A stretch of DNA of 45,600 nucleotides from Nymphaea colorata (Eukaryota > Streptophyta > Magnoliopsida > Nymphaeales > Nymphaeaceae), in contig NW_022204859.1 in NCBI RefSeq assembly GCF_008831285.2, positions 1 through 45,600 on the forward strand. The letters are read 5' to 3'. Under the pieces are notes generated by a model, which made no database searches, was not told the origin of the DNA, and was given only the letters and a program-made list of their open reading frames with translations. Shown piece after piece: positions 11,041-20,904 of the stretch. Position numbers and translations under genes: made by a program. Every line of letters begins with the position of its first letter. Position 1 is the stretch's first letter.

Positions 11041-12155
11041 CAAGCAGCAGGTCTCCCTTGAGCAGCAGCAGACGTCTTCCTCCTCCTTTTCCGGTTCCAA
11101 GTATTGACTCCACGACTTCCAAAACTCAAATTCTCTTGACGTTGAGAAAGAGAAAAAAAGTAACCTTCAGAAAATATAGAAGCCATAGTTGCAGGGCCGA
11201 GAGAAAAATAGAGAGAAACAGACATACCTTAGGCCGAGAAACACTTTTGTGGCATCGTTTGAAGGAGAAACAGACATACGTTAGGCCGACAGATCCTGAA
11301 AAGCAGTGCATAGCAATGATTTGAAGAGGAGAAAAACAGGGAAACAGCGAAGTTTCAAAAAACAAAGCATAGTTGCAGGGCCAAGAGCGAAATAGAGAGG
11401 GGTGAATGAAGATCTTTGATGAATCCCGACTTGGTGGTGTTCGTTCGATGCAAACAGAGCAGGCTTCGCGAATTTCTGCTTTGATGCTCACATTCAAGAG
11501 GCAATCTAGGAATCTCAGAATATCACCGTCAAGCTCTCCTCAGAGAAAACAGAGAAATAGTTCAAAGCGCGCCCAAAAAAAAAAAAGACAACCACCTCAT
11601 TACAGTCCAACAGCCCCAAATTCTGTTTCCTCCCTCTTTCCTCCGCTGGAGAAGCTCTTTTGCCATCTTAAATCATGGAAGAAGCCAGAGCCTTTGAACA
11701 GAAGCAAATATGACTGCCTGAGTTTGTGACTCAGTGAAGGGTTGAGAGAACCTGCTGTCGAGCTGAACCTGTAGGCTGAGAACAAGAGCTGCCAAGAGGA
11801 GATTTCTGGAGATGATTCGTGAGGATTTGCAATGGGTTCGTCACTGACATCCGAAGCAGAGAAATTCAGTCGACCCTTAGAAATTCTGGAGATAGGGGTT
11901 GCTGCCGTAGCACAAGAAGAATCCGGCAAGAAAGGCACCCTTCCCTAACTTCCTTTGCCGCCATTATCTGGAATAATTTGCTGGCAACGAAGGTGTATCA
12001 GGCAGCAAAGAGGAAGGCCGGTGCTGATTCTTCAGGCGATTCTTGCTGTCGAGCAAAAGATTATTCCAATTCCAGGTGTCTGAAGAACCTCTCTACAAAA
12101 GCTTGGATTTTTTGGAGTTGATGGAAGGGAGCAGTCGATTTCCCTCTCTCATGTT
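11041..12155 (-). other. Probable leader/internal region of a minus-strand LTR retrotransposon
   Basis: Read on the minus strand, this sequence lies just downstream of the primer-binding site at 12156-12167, where the leader and gag of a copia-type element should be. Open frames of 100-123 codons occur on both strands (for example 11600-11938 minus), but I see no CCHC zinc knuckle, protease or integrase motif. It could be a decayed gag or an unrelated junction. The assignment rests on position only. Confidence 0.35.
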
Positions 12156-12167
12156 GCTCTGATACCA
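12156..12167 (-). other. tRNA-iMet primer-binding site
   Basis: On the minus strand this reads TGGTATCAGAGC, the 12-nt complement of the 3' end of plant initiator-methionine tRNA and the standard primer site of Ty1/copia elements. It directly abuts an LTR ending in CA at 12168, which fixes the orientation of the element as minus. Confidence 0.8.
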
Positions 12168-12640
12168 TGAGAAAACTTAGCAGAGGAAGAGTGAAAGATA
12201 AAGCTGGAGAGAACTTGTTATATTTATTCCTTTAAGCAACATATATATAGTACAAATAAAGGTTATCGCTTACAAGATTTTTGGTATACAAGATCGTGAT
12301 ACTACAAAACTTCTTGAAAAATTGAGAGCACTAAAACATATTTCACGTTATATTTACAAGATCCACAATTTTTGGAGTGGATGAAGGGTTACAAAATGGA
12401 AGGTTATAATGGAACAAATCTGTCGTGCCTCCCTTTTAAGTAATTTCAGTAATTTCGCTTTTATCAATCTCCCCAACGTCTTCCTTAATTTCCGTCTTTC
12501 TATTGATATCAAGATTCTCAAACTCTTCCGTAATTCTCGTCTTTCCATTGATATCAAGATCTTCAACTTCTTCAGCAATTTCCTTGATTTTCAGCACGTT
12601 CTTATGTTGAATATCCCTAAAATCACGTTTTCCTGATTTA
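12168..12640 (-). mobile_element. 5' LTR of a minus-strand copia-type retrotransposon
   Basis: Read on the minus strand, it ends TTTTCTCA immediately before the primer site. Upstream it contains a TATATATA box (plus-strand position about 12243) followed by a typical short transcribed leader. The 5' (right) border is not sharp; 12640 is an estimate. Two similar segments of about 57 bp around GATATCAAGA (about 12505 and 12550) form an internal direct repeat. No second LTR copy was found in the window, so the element is incomplete here. Confidence 0.6.
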
Positions 12641-12969
12641 CTCTTATCATTTCAATCCCAATCCATTAACCACCGAAAATGTAGTCTGCATGACAATAAC
12701 AGATCTTGATAAGAGATGTGATCCCTTTTTTCTTGACACTTTGTTTAGTTATATCTGCACTAGCATATGTGATATGTAGTTCTAATAGTTCATTCTCATG
12801 CCTATGCGGTTGCAATTTGCACATGGGAAGCAGGAGCTGTGGCCGGCGCCTCAGAGGAACAAGCCTGAGCTCTCGCTTAAGGCCTACTGAAGCATGATAA
12901 CCATTCACACTTCGCGACAAATTATGAAACCGGTGACGTTTTCAAGGAATTGATTAGTGTCTTCTGCAT

Positions 12970-13215
12970 TTGGGCCGGTCAGCATGCCTAGGGTGAGCGC
13001 TCAAGGATTAAGCACACCTCAGGAAGTGGTTCCAAGCGAAGAGGAAAAGAAGATAATGCCTCAGTCGGAGGAATTCGTGGCGATGGTGGACATGGTTATC
13101 AATCCCAATGCTGATGTGGCCTGCAACTAGCGGAGGCTACCCGTCTTTGTGGCTCGAACTCCTCTTTTGAAGGATTTCACAAGAGAGATTCGCGTTTATG
13201 ACATATGCTCCTGTT
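12970..13215 (+). other. Exon-like segment, unrecognised
   Basis: From an ATG at about 12988 the plus strand reads MPRVSAQGLSTPQEVVPSEE and continues about 29 more codons to NADVACN before a TAG. It then stays open in the same frame for about 30 codons (RRLPVFVARTPLLKDF and beyond). The base composition is less AT-rich than its surroundings and the residue mix looks protein-like. I do not recognise the family. It may be a fragment of a host gene caught between repeats; no splice sites could be assigned with confidence. Confidence 0.3.
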
Positions 13216-13616
13216 TAAAAAGAAAAAAAGAATCTTTTTTACCGATAAAAAAACAATTGAAAAAAGTGAAATGGCTCAAAAAGGCAGTTCTTTTTCTGTA
13301 ATTTCAAAGATGCCCCATTTTTCTTTTTCTTTTGGCATATGATTGTTGCATGCACTGGCGGGCGCACACAACTCGCACTCCTCTTTTGAGTCCTACCACC
13401 CCCTTCCTCCCTTTCTCTTATACGTTTTCTATATTCCTTTATTGTTTTTGACAATTTTTGCAAAATCATTGACAATTTGTCACTTAATTATATGTTCTCT
13501 CTCTCTTTCTACCTTTCATCTAGATATCATGCCTTTCCATGTAACGTAAGCAAAAGAATTGGAACTGCCTCGTTATTCACTTGGTAAGATGGATAGACTT
13601 TAAATGTCATTTTCCA
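13216..13616. other. Spacer, no gene seen
   Basis: AT-rich with CT-rich stretches at about 13380-13520. No coding signature. Confidence 0.5.
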
Positions 13617-13803
13617 TCTTCATCGCATGTCCAATTGAACCATTCCAAAAAAAAAAAGAAACAGATATGGGAAAAAAATTAATCTCTTATTAAGAAATAG
13701 ATCGTCTTCGGATTTAAAAAATAACATCTGACTAGATTCGGATTCAGATTCTGATATATATAAGTATTGGAACCATTTCTCAGTGTCCACAAGCTCCAGC
13801 ATG

Positions 13804-13942
13804 TTGGTGCGCAGGGGTAGAGCCAGGAATTTTTTCAGGGGCGGGCCAAACGATCCAAACTATAATATATTATATTATATATATATTATATTATATTATA
13901 TATATATATTATATTATATTATATATATATTATATTATATTT

Positions 13943-13973
<31 letters not shown>

Positions 13974-14850
13974 GTATTCACACACTTTAGATAATATTTG
14001 CAAATCATATTATAGTATAAGTGAACTGATGTCCTATATAATTGCCCAAGTCATTAACGTGAAGCGCGACCTGTCCTACGGCACATTTAATAATTGTTTG
14101 TGTCTTTAGCACAAAGCATGATTTGTCCTCGGCAGATAAGGTTCTCTATTTCTATTACAGTGACGTAAGTGTCAGCAGTGAACATAAGGTGGACATAAGC
14201 TAGGCTACTTGTCAAATTTTAAAGCATAGCATGATATTCATATTTCGAATTGGCAGCTTGCAGAAGCTTTCAAGAAGATGCACCAATTAAGAAGAACTTA
14301 CAAAACAAATGCCTGACTTGATGAGCTTTCTTCAGAGCATACAGTCTTGCTAATTAAGCCAGCTACAGACAGTACCCAAATTGTACATGCAGATCAAGCT
14401 CAAAGTTAAGTTCAAATAGCCTGAAAAGCAAAACCAATATATCGTATTGTAACTTAGTCCCTCAATTGACAGTATTCAAGTAGCAATAGTAAACATTTGA
14501 CTGTAGTTGTCGGCTAGGGTAGGAGGAGAAGGAGCGAGCAAAAGAGAGCCAGAGAGGGTGTGGTCGGCACTCGACTGCGCTGTGGGGCTGAGAGGTAGGG
14601 GAGCGAGAGAGAGGGGTGAAATAGGGAAGGGCAAGAGATGGAGGGAGCAAGCGAGAGAGGGGCGAAATAGGGTAGGGCTACTGCTAGAGAGAGGGCGGGG
14701 CCAGCAAGTGATGGGTTGGGCCAAGATGAGTGATGGGTCGGGCCAAGTTAAAAAAATTTGATTTTTCAAATATAATTTTTTTTTCGTTGCTGACCTAGGC
14801 CATGGCCCAGGCGCCCCCCCCCTCTCTCTTCCTCCGCCCCTGCTGGTACG
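13804..14850. mobile_element. Non-autonomous hAT-like element, 1.03 kb
   Basis: The element spans 13812-14842. The left end is CAGGGGTAGAGCCAGG; the right end is the inverted form CCTCCGCCCCTG. The flanks TTGGTGCG (13804-13811) and CTGGTACG (14843-14850) match at 6 of 8 positions, the two differences being transitions, as expected of an aged 8-bp target duplication. The matching point in segmental copy 1 (about 8117-8130) lacks the insertion. The interior holds a TA-rich tract (13861-13975) and a purine/GC-rich tract (14510-14710). No transposase domain is visible, so it would need transposase from elsewhere. Confidence 0.75.
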
Positions 14851-14920
14851 TTATTGCCAGGCCGCCTTCAAAAGTTGAAGTTATTCGGCAACCTGCTCAT
14901 TAAGAACATTGTGAACAGTC

Positions 14921-16590
14921 GTCACCGATACTCTTGGAGGAGTTGGGAGGACTCAAGAGAACGACTGACCTTGTTTTTCTTGAAAATCGATGGACCTAAA
15001 TACAAAATAAAAATGAAAAAATATTTGAAATAAAATATATTATTAACCATCCGTTGGTTTCGAGCTCCGAAACAAATGGAAAAAAGTTGTATCCAAATTT
15101 GAATCCGAAATTAGATTCCACAATCTGAATCTGATCTGAATTTAATTTTTCTCCTCATCCAAAATCAGATTTCATAATTTGAATCTGATCTAAATCCATT
15201 TTTTACTCATCCTAATCTGAATCTGAAAACAGATGTCACAATCAGAATCCGATTGGAATCCTATTTTTATATTTGAATCAGAATCCAAATTTTTGAACTG
15301 AATCTGACTGATTTACAAAATATAAGAGCATTGAATATAGGATATTATTTAAAACTAAGTCCGATCTGGGTCTGATTGGATATTTTTGTGTTTCTGAATC
15401 TGATCCGAATTTAATTTTTTTCCTCATCCAAAATCAGACTTCATAATTTGAATCTGATCTAAATCCATTTTTTATTCATCTCAATTGGACATTTTTGTAT
15501 AACTGCATCCGTATCGGATTGGATATTTATGCATACTTGAATATGAATATAATTGGATGTCATTTCTTAATTTCAAATCCTATCTCATTTTTTTAATTGA
15601 TTAGTAAATTTTTTTTCTTCATCCAAGTATTTTGGAGCAGTTCGCTTGCATATCCAATACAAATCGGACATATTGACATCCTCAGGTCAAAGCTTCCCCA
15701 CCCCAGCTGGCATGTTCACCATTATAAATAGGGGACGAGTCCATTTGTGTGTGTCACCGATACTCTTGGAGGAGTTGGGAGGACTCAAGAGAACGACTGA
15801 CCTTGTTTTTCTTGAAAATCGATGGACCTAAATACAAAAAATAAAAATGAAAAAATATTTGAAATAAAATATATTATTAACCATCCGTTGGTTTCGAGCT
15901 CCGAAACAAATGGAAAAAAGTTGTATCCAAATTTGAATCCGAAATTAGATTCCACAATCTGAATCTGATCTGAATTTAATTTTTCTCCTCATCCAAAATC
16001 AGATTTCATAATTTGAATCTGATCTAAATCCATTTTTTACTCATCCTAATCTGAATCTGAAAACAGATGTCAGAATCAGAATCCGATTGGAATCCTATTT
16101 TTATATTTGAATCTGAATCCAAATTTTTGAACTGAATCTGACTGATTTACAAAATATAAGAGCATTGAATATAGGATATTATTTAAAACTAAGTCCGATC
16201 TGGGTCTGATTGGATATTTTTGTGTTTCTGAATCTGATCCGAATTTAATTTTTTTCCTCATCCAAAATCAGACTTCATAATTTGAATCTGATCTAAATCC
16301 ATTTTTTATTCATCTCAATTGGACATTTTTGTATAACTGCATCCGTATCGGATTGGATATTTATGCATACTTGAATATGAATATAATTGGATGTCATTTC
16401 TTAATTTCAAATCCTATCTCATTTTTTTAATTGATTAGTAAATTTTTTTTCTTCATCCAAGTATTTTGGAGCAGTTCGCTTGCATATCCAATACAAATCG
16501 GACATATTGACATCCTCAGGTCAAAGCTTCCCCACCCCAGCTGGCATGTTCACCATTATAAATAGGGGACGAGTCCATTTGTGTGTGTCA
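14921..16590. repeat. Recent tandem duplication, two units of 832-834 bp
   Basis: Unit 1 begins at 14921 (GTCACCGATACTCTTGG) and unit 2 at 15753 with the same sequence. Both end with GAGTCCATTTGTGTGTGTCA (to 15756 and 16590). By eye the units differ by a 2-nt A-run indel and only a few substitutions (for example CACAATC versus CAGAATC near 15240/16072). They share about 4 bp of microhomology (GTCA) at the breakpoints. The contents are GAATCTG-type repeats; no gene. Confidence 0.95.
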
Positions 16591-16960
16591 AGCGGATAGG
16601 GTTCTAAAATAAGTCAAGCCAACTCAAGCTCGACTTGAATTTAATCTGTTAAGCTTGAGCTTAACTCAAAACTCGTTATTGCAAACAAGTCGAGTTCAAG
16701 TTACATAAACTTGATTTTATTAAACTTGAATAAGCCATTTATCTAGGTTTTTATTATTTTTTTGTAATTTTAAAACATTAAACCAAAGAAAGAAATCAGT
16801 CAAATGATGAGTTGGTAAACAAGCTTAAATGAGTCGAGCTTGAGCTGTGGCTTGGTCTATCGTATCGAGTTCAAGATGACTTTGTATAGCTAAACTCGAG
16901 CTTGAGCCAAGCTGAACGAGCTCATTTTTTACTCAGCTCATATATAACCCTACAAGTGTA
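16589..16960. mobile_element. hAT-like miniature element (356 bp), GAGCTCGA interior
   Basis: The element spans 16597-16952, starting TAGGGTTCTAAAAT and ending ATATATAACCCTA. The flanking 8-mers are CAAGCGGA (16589-16596) and CAAGTGTA (16953-16960), 6 of 8 identical. The interior resembles 7444-7833 (AACTCAAGCTCGACTTGAA and related phrases). Older and more decayed than that copy. Confidence 0.7.
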
Positions 16961-17488
16961 TCAAGTGTGTGCAGAAGTGGTGTGAGGTGCCTGTATAGTG
17001 AAAGTTCTCATGGCATGAGCAAGTGTTAATGATTCACACATGTATAGAGAAATGTAAACTTAATGGTTGGCATTTTAGGAAAAAAAAAATAATTTAGCTT
17101 CTGTAAACATTTATAAAAACATTATGGCCTGTGACAGTTGGTTCTTGGATTGTTTGTTTACACCAGATGTTCTAAAAACAAAATTTAGACCTGGTCGCAT
17201 GTTTGTTTGAGGAGATGTAATTTTATTTTCTGAACTTCATCCATTCCATCTATTATTTGTTTAGGTTGGATTGGGTATCTACGATGCCCTATCTAGGACA
17301 AGGTATTTGCGTATGTAATAACTTTGGTCCGATCCGTATTGGTGTGCCATAGACGTTCATTTTAGCGTTTTCTTACACTATCATATGCTGGATAAAAGTG
17401 TCCCAACGGTGCATTTTGGGACCATTCATCCATGAAAGCTATAATAAACTACCAAATTAAAGAGAAGACTTCCAATTTGGCTCTGATC

Positions 17489-17636
17489 CAGTGGCAATGT
17501 TGTAGATGGTGTAGGCACCCCGGCTCATCAAATTTGTTTTAATTGCATATGAATGCCCCTTAAAGATTGAAATTTAAATTTATTGTGCTCCTTAAAGGTT
17601 GAAGTTTAGAGACAAAAATTTATGACTCTACCGCTG
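17489..17636. mobile_element. Decayed hAT-like miniature element, duplicate of 8577-8730
   Basis: Begins CAGTGGCAATGTTG directly after CTCTGATC and ends GACTCTACCGCTG. The interior matches 8577-8730, including the GAATGCCCCTTAAAGATTGA segment. The right-hand target copy has diverged. It shares the insertion site with 8577-8730 because both lie in the segmental duplication. Confidence 0.75.
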
Positions 17637-18009
17637 CTTGGAGCCAGCACCATGGCCTTGATATGGAGTGCTAACTTGTGTTTTTTCAGGCTACTGCTCT
17701 CAAGAAATGGATCTGATAGATAGTAGGCCTCTGACCTGTTATTAAAAGAAACCTCAGGGTAATGCTCTCACTATTTTTCACCTTGCATGTCGATACATCT
17801 CTTTTGCAGTACAAAGTGTTGATATTAAAAGAGGAGTTCACCATGTAGTCTTCGTAAGGATGTGATCAAGCTTTTTTGTAAATCGATTCCCTTTAAGGCT
17901 GATTGGGAATGTGATCAACCCCTGAGGCTCTGTTTCAGGGTCGGCTTAGATTATGATTTCATTCCTCATTCTTTTGTATACTCTATTCTGCTTCTTCCTA
18001 CATCATACC

Positions 18010-19094
18010 TGTAATCACCCCAAATTTTTCTAAAATTTTTGAAGATCCAAAATCCAAGTTTAGATCCAAATCGAGCATTTCAGATATAAAATTTGAATCG
18101 CATTAGAAACGACAAAATTTGAGCGTCACGCGTGCATAGGCCTTCCCTTTGTTTTAAAAGCTCATTTCTTTCACCAAAATGTGTTTTTAAACCCAAGTCG
18201 CACGCTTGAACAAGTCAACAATCGACCACGCATTTGTAACAAAAAAAGAGAACCATTTCAATAATTTTATTGTATGAATGACATTTATTTATTTTATTAT
18301 TGTTTGAATTTAAATTAAAAATTTTGCATTTTTGTGCATCGCGGGACGCGCACTCGCGCGACCGTGCATCGTGAAACGTGTGCACACTCACGCAAAAGAG
18401 TGACGCGCACGATCGCGCAATAATGCGTTGAACAATGCACGCGCGTGCGTGCTGTCACAGTCGTGTGACCATGCGCGATTGCACGGTCGTGTGATGTGTT
18501 CTCGTCACCCGACCATGCGGTCGGGCAACGACGCCCCAGGCGTGACAGTGCCTGATGCTGTTGCGTCCGGGCGCTGTTGTCATCCCCCTTTCACCCCTCT
18601 TTTTGACGAAAAACAACTCTTTAGAGGGCGGTTTTGGTCTTTTTGGGTGGGCAAAGACCCAACTCACTTTTAAAAATGTATTTACAGGCCTAATGGCCTG
18701 TAAATACTCATTTCAAACCATTTCTTTTTCAAAATAATTCAAAATTATGTGAAATTCGGATGAAAATTTTAAAAAATTAAAAAAAAAAAATCAAAATTTA
18801 GGTTTTGGCTCCAAAATCCTCTATAAATACCCCCACAATCTCCCCTCCTGGCTAAGAATTTGCCCTTGGTAGAAACTCTAGAGTATTCTTACTTGAAGAC
18901 TTAGAGTTTCTCTTGAGCTATCTCTCTCTCTCTTCCTCTTTCCATTTCTTCTCTTCCTCTCCAACTTGGAGCAAGCCAAAACTCTCTTCGAGGCATCATC
19001 TTCGATCTTCAATCAAGGGGATCTTCAAGTGAAGGTGTTCAACTTTCCTAGGTCATTTCTCATTAGAGGTATATAATCATCATCCCTCTCATTT
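18010..19094 (+). mobile_element. LTR-like sequence of a retrotransposon
   Basis: It starts TGTAATCACCCC exactly where homology to the other segmental copy ends, so it is an insertion. A CpG-rich stretch (18337-18555) is followed by a clear core promoter, TATAAATA at 18822-18829, and then a C- and CT-rich leader. TG start, U3-like body, TATA box and leader are the layout of a plant LTR. I could not place the 3' border or a primer site, and no gag or pol follows within the recognisable sequence, so superfamily and completeness are open. Confidence 0.45.
18822..18829 (+). promoter_or_regulatory. TATA box of the LTR-like sequence
   Basis: TATAAATA followed by CCCCCACAATCTCCCC, as in plant retrotransposon LTR promoters and other strong Pol II core promoters. 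Confidence 0.5.
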
Positions 19095-19600
19095 CTCTCT
19101 TCATTTTCCTCTCTTTTTCATCTTCCCCTGGTCAAAGGAGATAGCACTCAACCTCTTTTTAGAGACAAGAGGCTATGCTCAAGTGCACCGGGAGCATGAA
19201 AAAATGAGATAATCTTTCATTTCATGATTGAATCATGTTTTCTCTTTTATTAAATATAGTATTGTCTTTCTTTCTTTATTTTCTTCTCATCTTCATCTCC
19301 CCATGGCCAAAGGAGATAGCGCTCAACCTTTTTTTAAAGACAAGAGGCTATGCTCAAGTGCACCGAGAGCATCTAAAGATGAGATGATCTTTCATTTCAT
19401 GATTGAATCATGTTTTATCTTTTATTGAATATACCATTGTCTTTCTTTCTTTATTTTCTTCTCATCTTCATCTTCCCATAGCCAAAGGAGATAGCACTCA
19501 ACCCCTTTTTAGAGACAAGGGGCTATGCTCAAGTGCACCGGAAGCATGGAAAGATGAGATGATCTTTCATTTCATGATTGAATCATATTTTCTCTTGTTT
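19095..19600. repeat. 175-bp tandem repeat, about 2.8 copies
   Basis: The marker CATGATTGAATCATG recurs at 19223, 19398 and 19573, a constant 175-bp spacing. Other shared segments are CTCATCTTCATCT, CAAAGGAGATAGC and GGCTATGCTCAAGTGCACCG. The repeat follows the LTR-like sequence, where tandem repeats are common in retrotransposon leaders. Each unit holds similar short open frames, a by-product of the repeat. Confidence 0.9.
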
Positions 19601-20059
19601 CAAAAGGTATCTATTAACTTTCTTTACTTTAGAAATGATCATTTCATTAAACCATTTTTATAAAATTGTATCAAAACTCTTCCTTAAAAAATTGACATAA
19701 TTTTTTTTACTTTAAATGATTATTACAAATCAAATGATTCATTAGTTAAGATTATTTCTTCTAAAACATTTCTCTTACCATTTTATCAAACAAAAATTAT
19801 CGAACTTTCTTTTCCAATGGCTGGTGGACCCCTTTTCTAGTTTATAAAACAAATTCTCACTGGTGCACCAAAAGAAATTTTCGGATGCAAACAATATGGC
19901 TCTGGTGGTGAGAAATTTCTTCTCACAAACAAGGTAAATGGAACACATATGATATTGATTCTTAATTCTGTATCATTATCGATATAAAAGTCTTGACTTA
20001 TATCATTATGCAATGTGATCTATAAACTAGTTGTACTTCTGATCTCCCCAGTAGATTTA
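19601..20059. other. AT-rich sequence, nothing recognised
   Basis: Possibly still part of the retrotransposon begun at 18010, but no protein motif or border is visible. Confidence 0.4.
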
Positions 20060-20287
20060 TTCACCATCCATGTATCTTGCTCTTGAAGTGGTCAACAGCT
20101 TGGATAAGGGCATATAGAACAATTTTTTCTTCTCAAATTAGATGTTTCAAAAGCTTATGACAATTTGAGATTGTCTTTCTACACTTTGGGCTTTCTTATT
20201 TGTGATTTTGTGAGGAAAAATATGACTTGTGTTTCTACTGCTTTCTTTGATGTTGCCTTTAAGAAGGGAGGAAACCACTTTTTGTAG
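20060..20287 (+). pseudogene. L1-type LINE reverse transcriptase fragment
   Basis: One frame reads EQFFLLKLDVSKAYDNLRL from 20117 and continues to NMTCVSTAFFDVAFKKGGN before TAG at 20285-20287. KLD(V/M)SKAYD is the conserved RT motif with the first catalytic aspartate in plant L1 LINEs, and CVSTA is the later conserved segment of the same domain. Upstream, ALEVVNSLDKG in another frame fits the preceding RT segment, implying a frameshift at about 20113. The two motifs are closer together than in intact elements, so sequence has been lost. Confidence 0.7.
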
Positions 20288-20351
20288 CCATAGAGGTCGA
20301 TGACAAGGGGACCCTCTCTCTCCTCTTCTCAAATTAGATGTTTCAAAAGCT
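20129..20351. repeat. 27-bp direct repeat, 196 bp apart
   Basis: The 27 bases at 20129-20155, which encode the start of the LINE motif, occur again exactly at 20325-20351 (core AAATTAGATGTTTCAAAAGC). After the second copy the sequence diverges. This could mark a duplication or template switch inside the LINE copy. Confidence 0.85.
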
Positions 20352-20688
20352 CATTTCTCATTATTATGGAAAACCTAGCGGTGTTTGGGTAATAGTAAGA
20401 AGGTGAAAATTTGGTATGAGTATTGGGGATAGGGTATTCTAGAACAACTACTCAAGCAAGATGATCTTATGAAATTACACAGTCACATACAAGCTACAGT
20501 GGAGACAGTTCTTACCCACAAGCAAGAATTTCTTGCTAGAGATTTCTTGCTAGAGATATATTTTCTATGTCAGTCTAGTTTCTTATTAGTTATTCTTCTC
20601 TTATTGATTGTGATGTTGTTCTAACATGAGGTACTCATAATTTCATTAACTTGAGATGAAATGGATATGAAATAAAAAACAGTAGACC
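20352..20688. other. Spacer, no gene seen
   Basis: No recognisable coding or repeat structure beyond a short local duplication, TTTCTTGCTAGAGA, at about 20530-20555. Confidence 0.5.
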
Positions 20689-20904
20689 CCGAGATCCAGG
20701 GGTGAAGCCAACAATTTTTTTTAGGAAGGGCTGAACAGTATTTGCAAAAATTATAAAAGGGCCAAACAATATTTTTCAAAATTTTACATAGGCCAATTTA
20801 AAAACTTTTTTAAAATGTAAGTATCATTTTTTGTCCCAAAACATGAGGGGGGAGTGGCCATGGCTCCTGCCAGCTCCCCCCCTCCTTCTGCCCCAGCCTA
20901 GATC
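20689..20904. mobile_element. hAT-like miniature element (200 bp)
   Basis: The element spans 20697-20896, beginning CAGGGGTGAAGCCAAC and ending CCTTCTGCCCCAG (last CCCCTG mutated to CCCCAG). The flanks CCGAGATC (20689-20696) and CCTAGATC (20897-20904) match at 7 of 8. The left end is very like that of 13812-14842 (CAGGGGTAGAGCCAGG), so the two are probably related. Non-coding interior. Confidence 0.8.

Larger units (their letters stand above)
13617..18009. repeat. Segmental duplication, copy 2 (with later insertions)
   Basis: Homologous to 7081-9205 and 10230-11040 in blocks. It has gained a 1.03-kb hAT-like insertion (13812-14842), an 832-834 bp tandem duplication (14921-16590) and a GAGCTCGA-type element (16597-16952). 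Its homology to copy 1 stops abruptly at about 18009, where an LTR-like sequence starting TGTAATCACC begins. Copy 1 continues past the equivalent point (about 9200). No intact gene inside. Confidence 0.8.

Noticed and set aside
11058-12121. Basic and serine-rich open frames of about 100 codons on both strands
   Set aside because: No gag zinc knuckle, no family resemblance, no consistent frame; treated only as possible retrotransposon leader.
13783-14109. 108-codon open frame rich in Tyr and Ile
   Set aside because: It is the translation of the TA-repeat tract inside the hAT-like element; low complexity only.
14462-14769. Ser/Pro/Leu-rich open frames on the minus strand
   Set aside because: They read through a purine/GC-rich low-complexity tract inside the same element; no domain, and both strands are open because of composition.
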